Below are positions 19,309-27,642 of a DNA stretch of 64,000 bases, one piece after another. Within the stretch, counting starts at the first letter, position 1, and each line of letters opens with the position of its first letter. Position numbers and translations under genes: made by a program. The DNA lies in NCBI RefSeq assembly GCF_033723955.1, contig NZ_CP137555.1:2472001-2536000 (forward strand). Direction: 5' to 3'. The DNA comes from Microbulbifer pacificus (GTDB taxonomy: Bacteria > Pseudomonadota > Gammaproteobacteria > Pseudomonadales > Cellvibrionaceae). The notes under the pieces were generated by a model that saw only the letters and a list, made by a program, of their open reading frames with translations, was not told the DNA's origin and did not search any database.

Positions 19309-19339
19309 GAGCAAGTCGGAGAAAATCCGGCAAGCTGCA

Positions 19340-19357
19340 TGGTGCCCAGAGGCGGAA
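19340..19357 (-). repeat. exact copy of tRNA-Phe 3' end (candidate att site)
   Basis: TGGTGCCCAGAGGCGGAA is identical to 19518-19535, the 3' end of the tRNA-Phe gene including CCA. Beyond 18 bases the two diverge. Such duplications usually mark one end of an integrated element. The copy lies 178 bases (start to start) from the tRNA, between it and hsdR. Confidence 0.6.
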
Positions 19358-19361
19358 GAAT

Positions 19362-19385
19362 CAGAACAGCCTAAGGGCTGTTCTG
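19362..19385. repeat. perfect hairpin beside the att-like copy
   Basis: CAGAACAGCC / GGCTGTTCTG with loop TAAG, a 10-bp perfect stem beginning 4 bases after the duplicated tRNA end. Role unknown; may belong to the recombination site or a degenerate repeat. Confidence 0.45.
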
Positions 19386-19480
19386 CCCCTGCGGGCTTCG
19401 CGCTGGCGCGCTCGTTGCAAATCGCTGGCGCGATTAGTCGAACCACATCGGTGGTTCTCCGCCACCTCCAGACGCCAAAC

Positions 19481-19510
19481 AAAAAAGCCCCACCCTTGCG
19501 GGTGAGGCTA
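19481..19510 (-). terminator. terminator of tRNA-Phe
   Basis: Read on the minus strand: stem AGCCTCACCC/GGGTGGGGCT around loop GCAA (one mismatch), then six T. It lies 8 bases beyond the tRNA 3' end. Confidence 0.85.
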
Positions 19511-19517
19511 GTTTGTT

Positions 19518-19593
19518 TGGTGCCCAGAGGCGGAATCGAACCACCGACACGGGGATTTTCAATCCCCTGCTCTACCGACTGAGCTATCTGGGC
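19518..19593 (-). tRNA. tRNA-Phe (anticodon GAA)
   Basis: A 76-base cloverleaf on the minus strand with encoded CCA. Acceptor stem GCCCAGA/TCTGGGC, D-arm GCTC...GAGC, anticodon stem GGGGA/TCCCC with loop TTGAAAA (anticodon GAA), T-arm GGTGGTTCGATTCCGCC. Its 3' end faces the restriction island and is duplicated at 19340. Confidence 0.97.
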
Positions 19594-19735
19594 TTCGCTG
19601 TTTTCCGGGGTGTCTCCGGTAGCGAGGCGCGTATTAAACCCGCTCTGTTCGGGGGAGTCAACCCCTTGATTGATAAATAGTTTTTGGGGTTTGTGAACGG
19701 TCGCTTCGCGGCGCGAATCTGTTGGGATTCTGGCG

Positions 19736-20008
19736 TTATTTGTCTTCCGGGACGAAGCCATCTGCGGCGTCGTAGGCTTCGCCGCTGAAGAATTTGGTCA
19801 TCTGATCGGCCAGGTAAGCGCGGGAGGATGGCTCCATCATGTTCAGGCGCTTTTCGTTGATCAGCATGGTCTGGTGGGCCATCCACTCCTGCCAGGCTTT
19901 GGCGGAGACGTTGTCGAAGATGTCCTGACCTTTGGGGCCGGGGAAGGGCGGGTTGGGGAGGCCTTCCAGTTCCTGTTGGTATTTGCGGCAGAAGACGGTG
20001 CGGGACAT
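19736..20008 (-). CDS. yggX: YggX-type Fe(II)-trafficking / oxidative damage protection protein
   Basis: 90 residues from ATG 20008, preceded by TAGGAGA. The N-terminus [17 protein letters not shown] with Cys7 and the later FPGPKGQ, AWQEWM and LINEKRLNM are diagnostic. YggX helps protect or repair Fe-S enzymes under oxidative stress. It follows mutY, which encodes a [4Fe-4S] enzyme, with 17 bases between them; this pairing is conserved in many gammaproteobacteria and they are likely one transcript. Confidence 0.95.
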   Translation of the reverse strand: MSRTVFCRKYQQELEGLPNPPFPGPKGQDIFDNVSAKAWQEWMAHQTMLINEKRLNMMEPSSRAYLADQMTKFFSGEAYDAADGFVPEDK

Positions 20009-20025
20009 GGATTCTCCTAACATTT

Positions 20026-21150
20026 CTAGCACGGGGCCAACAAAGGCTCCCGGAGCGCCACGAGCTGTTTGACGAGCTTGGCAATGGGGGCCGGCAATCC
20101 GAGATCCTGTGCGGATCTGGGCCGGTCGAGCTGGCGCAGTTTATACCAGCCACTGGCCCCTTCTGCCACCCGCGTGGGCTTGCTCGGCAGACTTATCCAC
20201 ACCGGGTGGATATCCAGGTGGAAGTGGCTGAAGGTGTGGCGTAGCAGTGGCAACGGCTGGATTTCACGGGCGTCCAGATCCTGGGCCGCCAGCCACTCCT
20301 GGGCGCTGGCCTCGCCGCCGTCATCGTCTTCCAGCTGTGGCGGAATCCACAGCCCGCCCCACAGTCCGCTCGCCGGGCGCTGTTCCAGATACAGCTCGCC
20401 GTCGTGCTCGATCAGCAGCAGGGTAGTCTGGCGCTCCGGTTTTTCCTTCTTCGGCTTCTTGCCCGGATAGTCGGTGGGGTTGCCCTGGGCGCGGGCGACG
20501 CAGTGGTTCGCGAACGGGCAGCGCTCGCAGGCCGGGCGGGGGCGGGTGCACAGGGTTGCCCCCAGATCCATCATCGCCTGGGTGTAATCGCCGGTGCGCT
20601 CGGCGGGGGTGTAGCGTTCGGCGATATCCCACAGTTCATTGGCCACCGCGGTTTGTCCCGGCCAGCCTGCCACGGCGTGAATACGGGCCAGTACCCGCTT
20701 TACGTTGCCGTCCAGAATCGATGCCTGCAGCCCCATGCTGATGGAGGCGATGGCACCGGCGGTGGAGCGGCCGATACCGGGCAATTCTGCCAGTGCCTCG
20801 ACATTCCGCGGAAACTCGCCGCCGTGTTCATTCACCACCGTCTGTGCGCATTTGTGCAGATTGCGCGCGCGGGCGTAGTAGCCGAGGCCGCTCCAGTGGG
20901 CCAGCACCCGGTCCTGGCTGGCGGCGGCCAGTGCCTGCACCGTGGGAAAAGATTCCATAAAGCGCTGGTAGTAGGGAATGACAGCCGTTACCTGGGTCTG
21001 CTGCAGCATGATTTCCGACACCCAAACCCGGTAGGGGTTGATGGCCTGTTGCCACGGCAGGTCGTGGCGGCCGTGCTGGTCGAACCATTTGAACAGCGCC
21101 TGCTGGAAGCGGGCGGGTGTCTTGGGTTTGATGGAAGAATTGATCGGCAT
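20026..21150 (-). CDS. mutY: A/G-specific adenine DNA glycosylase
   Basis: 374 residues from ATG 21150. MutY removes adenine mispaired with 8-oxoguanine. Catalytic Glu47 is in [10 protein letters not shown], the helix-hairpin-helix is [12 protein letters not shown] (123-134), catalytic Asp148 is in ILDGNVKR, and the [4Fe-4S] cysteines are 201, 208, 211 and 217. The C-terminal NUDIX-like domain (from about 245) recognises 8-oxoG. The start codon lies only 14 bases from a terminator-like hairpin and no clear ribosome site is visible. Confidence 0.95.
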   Translation of the reverse strand: MPINSSIKPKTPARFQQALFKWFDQHGRHDLPWQQAINPYRVWVSEIMLQQTQVTAVIPYYQRFMESFPTVQALAAASQDRVLAHWSGLGYYARARNLHKCAQTVVNEHGGEFPRNVEALAELPGIGRSTAGAIASISMGLQASILDGNVKRVLARIHAVAGWPGQTAVANELWDIAERYTPAERTGDYTQAMMDLGATLCTRPRPACERCPFANHCVARAQGNPTDYPGKKPKKEKPERQTTLLLIEHDGELYLEQRPASGLWGGLWIPPQLEDDDGGEASAQEWLAAQDLDAREIQPLPLLRHTFSHFHLDIHPVWISLPSKPTRVAEGASGWYKLRQLDRPRSAQDLGLPAPIAKLVKQLVALREPLLAPC

Positions 21151-21164
21151 GAGCAAAAACGAAA

Positions 21165-21188
21165 ATGGGCACCGCGAAGGGTGCCCAT
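21165..21188 (-). terminator. terminator between asmA-like gene and mutY
   Basis: Perfect 9-bp stem ATGGGCACC/GGTGCCCAT around a 6-base loop; on the minus strand it is followed by TTTCGTTTTTG. It ends only 14 bases before the mutY start, so it separates the upstream gene from mutY or makes a structured leader for mutY. Confidence 0.6.
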
Positions 21189-21208
21189 GCTACTGCGTTA
21201 TGCGATTT

Positions 21209-21286
21209 CGTCATACCGGCGAATGCCGGTATCCATTGATGCGGCTGGTGGGGCGGTGCTGGATCCCGGCATTCGCCGGGATGACA
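21209..21286. repeat. REP-like inverted pair
   Basis: Two hairpins in opposite orientation: CGTCATACCGGCGAATGCCG at the left and its near-mirror with GGATCCCGGCATTCGCCG at the right. One base pair in the stem differs between copies as A-T versus C-G, keeping pairing. This resembles the REP/BIME elements common in Proteobacteria. Confidence 0.75.
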
Positions 21287-21299
21287 AGACGCCTGTAGG

Positions 21300-23432
21300 T
21301 TACGGAGTCGGTTCCGGAGTCGGCTCCTCTTTTTCCTGGCGGTTGAACAGGCTGTTGAACTTGCTTTTCAGCTTGTCCTTCAGCTCATCGGTTTTCTCTT
21401 CCACCTTGTCGCCGTACTTCTTCTCCGCCTTGTACTTCAGCTCGTCGCGGATCAGGTCGTCCAGGCGGCGGCTGTCGGGCTTACAGCTGCCGGCGCCGGC
21501 TTCGCTGAATTTGTCCTTGCAGCGCAGCGGCAGTGCGCGGTTGCGCCAGCGGTCGTTCTGTACCGAGCAGCCGTTACCGGAGGTCTTGTCGCCGACCAGC
21601 GCGAGGCCGAGGGCAAAGTCGAAGCCCTGCTGTTCCAGGTTGACGGTACCGTCGCCGGTGAGGGCGATGTTCTCGATACCGGCATTGATGCCTTCGACTT
21701 TCGCGACATCGCCGGCCAGGTTCACGCTGGCGCGCAGGTCCTGCAGGCGGGTCTGGGCTGGCCACTCTTTTTCCGGCAGCGCGGTTTTTTCCGCGTAGCT
21801 CACCAGCTGACACATACCCTTTTCAAGATTGAAGGGTGCCAGAGCCAGTTCTGCGGCATTCAGCTGCACCGCGGCGTGCAGGTTTTTCTGCAGGGCCAGG
21901 GAGTCGGCGCCGTTGGTCTGGGCGACCCAGGTGAGGTCGGTCCTGCCGGACAGGGTGACCTTCTTCTGGTCCGCGGCTTCCGGTTCATCGCTGGCGAACA
22001 GCGCTTCCTGCACCTTGGAGATTTCCACCCCGGACAGGGCGCCGCTCAGCTCACCGCGGGCGGATTTGCCGCGGGCGTTGAACACGCCGGTGCTGTTCAG
22101 GGTGCCGCCGTAGAGGCCGGCAGCCAGTTTGTTCAGCTGGTACAGGCCGTTGTTCACGTTCACGGCCAGTTCGGGCTTGTCGATCTCGAAGTCCAGCGCG
22201 TGCAGCTTGTCGAGGGTCAGGTCCAGTTTGGCGTTGAAGCCGCGCATGGATTCAAGCGGCAGGGGCACCGGCTGCGCCGCGGCCATATCCGCGCTCAGTT
22301 CAGTCTGCTCCGGCGCGGCGACCGGCGGCGGCAGGTAGTCGTCCACGTTCAGCTCGCCGCCTTTCAGACTCAGGGAGACGCTGGGGATGTCACCCGCCTG
22401 ATAGCTGGCGCTGCCGTTGAACTTGTGGCCGTCCAGTGACAGCTCCAGCGGCTCCAGATTCATCTGCTTGTCGGTACCGCTGATGTCGGCATCGATATGC
22501 AGCTTCTTCATCGCGCTGCTGCTCTGGGGCGTGTATTCACTGCCCACCGCGGCAAGCCAGCCGGTGATGGGGTTCACGTCCAAGTTGAGGTTGAGCTGGA
22601 TCTGCCAGGGGGCATCGGCCTTGGCCCGGCGCACATTGCCGCGCAGGTTGATCTCCGCTTCCGCACCCTCGGCGCCGGTCAGTTTGATGTTGGCCGGCTG
22701 CACCCGCAGGCCGTTCAGGCCCTCATCGATGGCAAGACTGCTGTGGATATCCAGGTTGACCGGCGCGGGGAATTCGCTGCCCGACAGCTCCGCGCGCAGG
22801 CGCACGTCGCCGGGCTTGCCACCGGGCACCAGGTTGTCGGCGGAAATATGCAGTTTGTTGATGGCGTACTCGGTACCGGTCTGCTTGTCCGAATAGTGCA
22901 GGATGCCGTCTTCGAGGCGCAGCTGTTCCAGTGCGAGCTGCAGTCCTTCACCGGCAGGCTCTTCCTGCTTGGCAACTTCCAGCTTCGGCGGGGTTTGCTG
23001 CTTCTGCTTTTCGTCCAGCTTGGCCTTGGCCTCCATGGCATCGGTGATCAGTTCCCAGTTGCCTTTGCCGTTCTTGTCCACGGTGAGGGCCACATGGGGA
23101 CTCACCAAGACGATTTCCTTGGCCTCAATGCGCTTGTCCAGCAGTGGCATCAGCGCCACGCCCACCGCCACCTTGTCGGCTTCCAGCAGGGATTCACTGG
23201 GCAGTGCCAGCGGTGCCAGCTTCACGCCTTCGAGCTTGAGCGCAATATTTGGCCACAGCTGCCAGCCGATATCGCCGTCCAGGGTTAGGGCAATACCCTG
23301 GTCCGCTGCCAGCTGCACGATTTTCGATTTGTACTGGTTGGCGTCGAGACCGGATAGGAACCAGGCGATTACACCGGCGAAGAGAATAAACAGAACAACG
23401 AGGGTGATAAGTCCGCGCTTGATCCAGGCCAT
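21300..23432 (-). CDS. AsmA-family protein
   Basis: 710 residues. One N-terminal membrane helix (LITLVVLFILFAGVIAWFL) anchors a long periplasmic chain of beta structure; DANQYKSKIVQLAADQGIAL and DGDIGWQLWPNIALKLEGV are typical AsmA N-terminal sequence. AsmA-like proteins are now viewed as bridges for phospholipid transport between inner and outer membranes. The tail is charged and proline-rich (EEPTPEPTP). It lies upstream of mutY, as in Pseudomonas, but has its own terminator. Confidence 0.88.
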   Translation of the reverse strand: MAWIKRGLITLVVLFILFAGVIAWFLSGLDANQYKSKIVQLAADQGIALTLDGDIGWQLWPNIALKLEGVKLAPLALPSESLLEADKVAVGVALMPLLDKRIEAKEIVLVSPHVALTVDKNGKGNWELITDAMEAKAKLDEKQKQQTPPKLEVAKQEEPAGEGLQLALEQLRLEDGILHYSDKQTGTEYAINKLHISADNLVPGGKPGDVRLRAELSGSEFPAPVNLDIHSSLAIDEGLNGLRVQPANIKLTGAEGAEAEINLRGNVRRAKADAPWQIQLNLNLDVNPITGWLAAVGSEYTPQSSSAMKKLHIDADISGTDKQMNLEPLELSLDGHKFNGSASYQAGDIPSVSLSLKGGELNVDDYLPPPVAAPEQTELSADMAAAQPVPLPLESMRGFNAKLDLTLDKLHALDFEIDKPELAVNVNNGLYQLNKLAAGLYGGTLNSTGVFNARGKSARGELSGALSGVEISKVQEALFASDEPEAADQKKVTLSGRTDLTWVAQTNGADSLALQKNLHAAVQLNAAELALAPFNLEKGMCQLVSYAEKTALPEKEWPAQTRLQDLRASVNLAGDVAKVEGINAGIENIALTGDGTVNLEQQGFDFALGLALVGDKTSGNGCSVQNDRWRNRALPLRCKDKFSEAGAGSCKPDSRRLDDLIRDELKYKAEKKYGDKVEEKTDELKDKLKSKFNSLFNRQEKEEPTPEPTP

Positions 23433-23542
23433 ACAGGGGACATCCTTATTCTGGAATGGTCGAGAAAGGGACGGCGCCCGCGAACAATGTTGCAGAGAGT
23501 TTCGCGGGCGCCGCAGATGCGGACTATTGAAGCAGTTGCCGG

Positions 23543-25660
23543 TTAGAAATGAAACCTTACGCCCGCTTCAATGCTGCGACCCGGTTCCGGCGCGAAGTCC
23601 CGCAACAGAGAAGTGGCGTTGCGGATATCCTCGTCCAGCAGGTTGCGCGCGTTGGCAAACAGCACGGCGTCGTTGCCCGCCAGTTTGAAGTTGTACTGGG
23701 CGGTGAGGTCCATGCGGGTGTAGGCCTCGGTGGCTTCCTCGAATGCGCCGGGGCGGTCCTGAGCGGTGGCACGGGTGTTGCGCCACTGCCAGTTCCAGTT
23801 GTCGTAGTCGCCACCCAGGGCAAAGCCGAAGCGCAGCGGCGGCAGGCGCGGCACTTCGCTGGACTGGCCGGCGATGCGGTCGTCGAAAGTTGCGCGCACA
23901 CTGTCGCCGAACAGGGTCAGGCTGAGGGCTTCAGACAGCGGGAACTGCACCGAGGCCTCGGCGCCGTAGAATGTGGCGTCGCGGTTCTCGTAGCCATAGA
24001 TGGCGAACTCGCTCTCCTCATCTTCCAGGCCGGTATTGGCGGCATAGATGTAGTCGCCGATGCGGTTATAGAACACGCTGGCCTCAACCTTGGCGGCGTG
24101 CCAGCCGGACGCCTCCTTGTTGTGGTGGTGATAGCCCAGTTCCAGGTTCAGCGAATTCTCCTTGTCCAGGCTTTCACTGCCGATGATGTAGCGGGATTCC
24201 GCCAGGTGGGCGCCGTCGGCGAACAGCTCCTCGGCCACCGGGGCGCGTTCGGCACTGGTGAGGCCAAGGCTCAGGTGCTGGTGTTCGGCGAGGAAATACT
24301 GGATGGCGCCGGACAGGCCGACCAGACCGAAGTCTTTGTCGCTGCCGTATTCAGGATTCACGGTCACATTTTCCAGGCGCGCGCCCAGGTCCAGGTGCCA
24401 TTTGCCCCACTCGCGCTCCTTCATGGTGAAGGCGCCGATGCTGTCGGTAATGGACGGGCGGATGAAGGCTTCGTCACCGATCGCTGCGAAGTCCTTGCGC
24501 GACAGCTGCAGGCCATAGGCACCGCGCCATTCACCGCCGTCGTCGTGGGTCAGCTCGATGCGGCTCTCCCAGGCCTTGTTGGTAAAGCGGGTGCCGGGTT
24601 CGCCGTGTTCGATCTCGACGTGCTCGTAATCGTTGTGACCGACGCGGAAGCTGAGTTTGTCCCAGTAGTCATCGCCAAAGTCGTGCTCGCCCTTGAGGTC
24701 GTAGCGGGTCTGGGCCAGGTCGATACGCACGGCTTCCTCGCCGTGTTCCTCTTCCTCGTGATCCTCTTCCAGACCGAGTTCCTCTTCCTCGTGGTGCGCG
24801 TGGGTGCCGAGGGGAATGCCGTAGTTGTTCTCCAGGCGATTGACCGACAGACCGATAAGACCGCTGTCGGTCACCCAGGACAGGCCGGCGCTGCCGCTCT
24901 TGGCGCGGGCATTGGTGTTGCCCACATAGCCATCGGTGTTGAACTCTTCCTCGTGAGCCTCTTCCTCGCCCTCGTGTTCCTCGTGCTCGCGGATGGCGAG
25001 GCCGGGGATCTGGGTATTGCCGTTGTCGCGGTAGACCCCATCCAGGTACCAGGCCAGGCTGCCCGCGCCGCCCTGTAGACGGAAGACCCCGGCGTCCTGG
25101 CTGTTGGCGGTGTCGTGGCGCATTTCAACCGCGCCCTCGATCTCTTCCGGCACCTGGGTCGGAATGCGACCATCGATCACATTCACCACCCCGCCGATGG
25201 CGCCACTGCCGTAGCGCAGGGCCGCCGGACCGCGCAGGATCTCGATGCTATTGGCCAGCAGCGGTTCGATACTGGCAGCGTGGTCGGAGCTGGTGTTGGA
25301 GGCGTCGGCCACATCCAGGTTGTCGTTCAGCACCTTGACCCGGTTGGCGCTCTGGCCGCGGATGACCGGCAGGCCCACGCCACCGCCGAAGGAGGCATTG
25401 GCAACGCCCAGCTGGCTGTTGAGGGTCTGGCCCAGGGTGGCAGCGGCGGACTTGCGCAGTTCATCGCCGGCGAGAACGGACACCGGTGCGGCCACCGCGT
25501 CGGCGGGTTTGGCCAGGGGGGAAACGGTGACGTTCACTTCTTCCAGATTGTCCCGCTTATCGGCGGTAGTCTCGGCGGAAACGGCAGAGGACGCAGCAGA
25601 AGACAATGCGCAGGCAATAGCCAGCGCCAGAGTGTTTACTCGGTACTTTTCAGAAAACAT
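23543..25660 (-). CDS. ZnuD-like TonB-dependent receptor
   Basis: 705 residues with a signal peptide. The plug domain (about 50-165) contains VIRGQSANRVKVLNDNLDV and ILRGPAALRYGSGAIGGVVN; the barrel ends in FHF. Two stretches very rich in Glu and His, residues 225-239 and 287-309, are extracellular loop candidates for metal capture. This pattern matches ZnuD-type outer-membrane receptors that import zinc under limitation. The small His-rich secreted protein just upstream supports a metal role. Zinc rather than another divalent metal is inferred. Confidence 0.85.
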   Translation of the reverse strand: MFSEKYRVNTLALAIACALSSAASSAVSAETTADKRDNLEEVNVTVSPLAKPADAVAAPVSVLAGDELRKSAAATLGQTLNSQLGVANASFGGGVGLPVIRGQSANRVKVLNDNLDVADASNTSSDHAASIEPLLANSIEILRGPAALRYGSGAIGGVVNVIDGRIPTQVPEEIEGAVEMRHDTANSQDAGVFRLQGGAGSLAWYLDGVYRDNGNTQIPGLAIREHEEHEGEEEAHEEEFNTDGYVGNTNARAKSGSAGLSWVTDSGLIGLSVNRLENNYGIPLGTHAHHEEEELGLEEDHEEEEHGEEAVRIDLAQTRYDLKGEHDFGDDYWDKLSFRVGHNDYEHVEIEHGEPGTRFTNKAWESRIELTHDDGGEWRGAYGLQLSRKDFAAIGDEAFIRPSITDSIGAFTMKEREWGKWHLDLGARLENVTVNPEYGSDKDFGLVGLSGAIQYFLAEHQHLSLGLTSAERAPVAEELFADGAHLAESRYIIGSESLDKENSLNLELGYHHHNKEASGWHAAKVEASVFYNRIGDYIYAANTGLEDEESEFAIYGYENRDATFYGAEASVQFPLSEALSLTLFGDSVRATFDDRIAGQSSEVPRLPPLRFGFALGGDYDNWNWQWRNTRATAQDRPGAFEEATEAYTRMDLTAQYNFKLAGNDAVLFANARNLLDEDIRNATSLLRDFAPEPGRSIEAGVRFHF

Positions 25661-25733
25661 TGTTGTTTATTCCTGTCACGGACGGGCAGCGGCCACCCAA
25701 AGGCCGGTGCCGGAAATGCAAAAAAATGGTTTT

Positions 25734-26024
25734 TTAGCTGAGTGACAGGGTTGCGGGCGGGCCGCGGGCGGTCTGGCGTTCCGGCTGGCAGTCGAGGGCT
25801 ACCGGGGCCTGCTGTTCGATATACAGCGGCGCCAGGTCTTCGGTGACAAAGGAGAATTCACTACCCACGGGTGCGGGCGTGTGGTTATGGGACAGGTCGC
25901 ACAGCTTGTGGGACTGGTCATCGATGTGAATATGCTCCGCCAGCACCGGCTGCGCGAGCATCAGCGCGAACAGCAGCACAAAGCTGACCCATACCGGGGT
26001 CTTGTGGCGGGAGTACATAGTCAT
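25734..26024 (-). CDS. small secreted His/Cys protein linked to ZnuD-like receptor
   Basis: 96 residues from ATG 26024; ATG 26018 or an upstream ATG at 26066 are possible alternatives. A signal peptide (VSFVLLFALMLAQPVLA) is followed by EHIHIDDQSHKLCDLSHNH, a cluster of five histidines and one cysteine able to bind metal. A second cysteine lies near the C-terminus. Its stop is 73 bases before the receptor start on the same strand, so the two are probably one operon. A direct repeat CCGTATGA precedes this start. No named family is recognised. Confidence 0.65.
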   Translation of the reverse strand: MTMYSRHKTPVWVSFVLLFALMLAQPVLAEHIHIDDQSHKLCDLSHNHTPAPVGSEFSFVTEDLAPLYIEQQAPVALDCQPERQTARGPPATLSLS

Positions 26025-26027
26025 GCG

Positions 26028-26051
26028 CCGTATGATATTTGATCCGTATGA
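26028..26051. promoter_or_regulatory. direct repeat CCGTATGA, candidate metal-regulator site
   Basis: CCGTATGA at 26028-26035 and again at 26044-26051, with TATTTGAT between. It lies directly upstream of the small His-rich gene and on the other side of the hisB promoter. It does not match the classical Zur palindrome that I know. Confidence 0.3.
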
Positions 26052-26102
26052 CGAATCAAGTTTCATCTGAGACTATCGGCCAAATTTCGCCCCATTTGGG
26101 CG

Positions 26103-26108
26103 TATAAT
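26103..26108 (+). promoter_or_regulatory. -10 box of hisB promoter
   Basis: A consensus TATAAT, 69 bases before the hisB start. No strong -35 hexamer is visible; the spacer contains a CCAAAT/ATTTGG inverted repeat (26080-26099), which may be bound by a regulator. Confidence 0.45.
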
Positions 26109-26176
26109 TCGCGCCTTCTGTCGCAAGGGCCGGCCACAGGGGCCAGCTCCGCCTCGCAATCAAGGATGTAGAACCT

Positions 26177-26764
26177 ATGCGCACCGCCAGCGTCACCCGC
26201 GATACCCTGGAAACCAAGATCCAGGTCAGCGTCAACATCGACGGCAAAGGTACCGGCAAGTTCAATACCGGCGTGCCTTTCCTCGAGCACATGATGGACC
26301 AGATCGCCCGCCACGGCATGATCGACATGGACATCACCTGCGACGGCGACGTGCATATTGATGACCACCACACCGTGGAAGACATCGGCATCACCCTGGG
26401 CAAGGCCATCAATCAGGCCATCGGCGACAAGAAAGGCATGACCCGCTACGGCCACGCCTACGTACCCCTGGACGAAGCCTTGTCCCGCGTGGTCATCGAC
26501 TTCTCCGGCCGCCCCGGCCTCACCATGAACGTGCCCTTCACCCAGAAGCGCATCGGCAACTTCGATACCGAGCTGTTCTACGAATTCTTCCAGGGCTTCG
26601 TCAATCACGCCCTGGTGACCCTGCACATCGACTGCATCCGCGGCTTCAACGCCCACCACCAGATCGAAACCGTATTCAAAGCCTTCGGCCGCGCCCTGCG
26701 CATGGCACTGACCCCCGACCCGCGGATGGAAGGCGCCATGCCCTCCACCAAAGGCGTGCTGTAA
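26177..26764 (+). CDS. hisB: imidazoleglycerol-phosphate dehydratase
   Basis: 195 residues. HisB converts imidazole glycerol phosphate to imidazole acetol phosphate in histidine synthesis. The metal-binding motifs [13 protein letters not shown] and [10 protein letters not shown] are present near residues 42-54 and 67-76, with a second set FFQGFVNHA and FNAHHQIE later. The chain is the monofunctional form, lacking the histidinol-phosphatase half of E. coli. It heads hisBHAF, and hisH starts 10 bases after its stop. Confidence 0.97.
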   Translation: MRTASVTRDTLETKIQVSVNIDGKGTGKFNTGVPFLEHMMDQIARHGMIDMDITCDGDVHIDDHHTVEDIGITLGKAINQAIGDKKGMTRYGHAYVPLDEALSRVVIDFSGRPGLTMNVPFTQKRIGNFDTELFYEFFQGFVNHALVTLHIDCIRGFNAHHQIETVFKAFGRALRMALTPDPRMEGAMPSTKGVL

Positions 26765-26774
26765 GAGCGTGGCC

Positions 26775-27419
26775 ATGCAGAAGATAGTCATTCTTGACTA
26801 CGGCATGGGCAACCTGCACTCGGTTGCAAGCGCCCTGCAGAAGGTCGCCCCCAACGATGAAATCGTCCTCGCCACCACCCCGGAAGAGGCCCACGGCGCA
26901 GACCGGCTGGTAGTCCCCGGCGTCGGCGCCATCCGCGACTGCGTAGAAGGTTTCATCCGCCCCGGCTTCGTCCCCCTGCTGAACGAATCCATCGAATCCG
27001 GCATGCCTATTCTCGGCGTCTGCGTCGGCATGCAGATCATGATGGCCCACAGCGAAGAAAACGGCGGTATCGACTGCCTCGGCATCTTCCCGCAGCCGGT
27101 CAAGTTTTTCGGCAAGGACCTGTATGAAGATGGTACTCACCTGAAAGTCCCGCACATGGGCTGGAATCAGGTGCAGCAGAAGATCGACCACCCGCTGTGG
27201 AGCGGTATTGAAGACGGCAGCCGTTTTTATTTCGTGCACAGCTACTACGTGCCGTCGGAAAACAACGACGCCGTCGCCGGCGAGACCAACTACGGTGTGA
27301 AGTTCGCCGCTGCGGTCGCACGGGAAAATATTTTCGCTACCCAGTTCCACCCGGAAAAAAGTGCGGATGCCGGTTTGCAGCTGCTGAAAAATTTCGTGAG
27401 CTGGAACGGTTCCTTTTAA
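26775..27419 (+). CDS. hisH: imidazole glycerol phosphate synthase, glutaminase subunit
   Basis: 214 residues from ATG 26775 (a GTG two codons upstream is possible). HisH releases ammonia from glutamine for HisF. The nucleophile is Cys83 in GVCVGMQIM and the catalytic His-Glu pair is in QFHPEKS near residue 195. HisH and HisF work as one complex; here they are separated by hisA, the usual order. A 223-base gap with a structured repeat lies between this gene and hisA. Confidence 0.97.
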   Translation: MQKIVILDYGMGNLHSVASALQKVAPNDEIVLATTPEEAHGADRLVVPGVGAIRDCVEGFIRPGFVPLLNESIESGMPILGVCVGMQIMMAHSEENGGIDCLGIFPQPVKFFGKDLYEDGTHLKVPHMGWNQVQQKIDHPLWSGIEDGSRFYFVHSYYVPSENNDAVAGETNYGVKFAAAVARENIFATQFHPEKSADAGLQLLKNFVSWNGSF

Positions 27420-27479
27420 GTCGTTTTGGCAGAGTCGCTGAGACTGCGAACGCTAACGAAGTAAAAATCTTTACGCGAA

Positions 27480-27591
27480 GGCCGAGTGCCGGGGAAGGGT
27501 TTTTGGAAGCGTCGGCAACAGGGATGTTGCCGACGCAGCGTACAGGGATGTATTCACAGCGGTTCCAAAAACCCTTCCCCGGTGCTCGGCC
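27480..27591. repeat. structured intergenic repeat, copy A (inside his operon)
   Basis: Outer arms of 29 bases (27480-27508 and 27563-27591) pair completely apart from two G-T wobbles; the inner 20 bp (CCGGGGAAGGGTTTTTGGAA) are perfect. The 54-base core 27509-27562 has its own hairpin GGCAAC/GTTGCC. The core is 53/54 identical, in reverse orientation, to the core at 48072-48125, whose arms are different. See findings. Confidence 0.85.
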
Positions 27592-27642
27592 GCCACCGGG
27601 CCACAATAAAACTCCGGTGCACCAAACAGGAAGTTAAACAGA

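Larger units (their letters stand above)
9333..19517. mobile_element. putative restriction/defence island next to tRNA-Phe
   Basis: This region carries accessory genes of lower GC content (orphan, DUF4268 nuclease-like, XRE, hsdM, hsdS, prrC, hsdR) between core genes. It abuts the 3' end of tRNA-Phe, a common integration site, and an exact 18-base copy of that 3' end lies at 19340-19357. No integrase gene and no matching repeat at the left side were seen, so the element is either a remnant or was acquired by homologous exchange. The left border is uncertain and might include the DUF429-like gene. Confidence 0.4.

Noticed and set aside
23549..25078. Long plus-strand ORF of 509 residues opposite the ZnuD-like receptor
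   Set aside because: It mirrors the codon pattern of the receptor on the other strand; its sequence is biased and shows no domain, signal or ribosome site.
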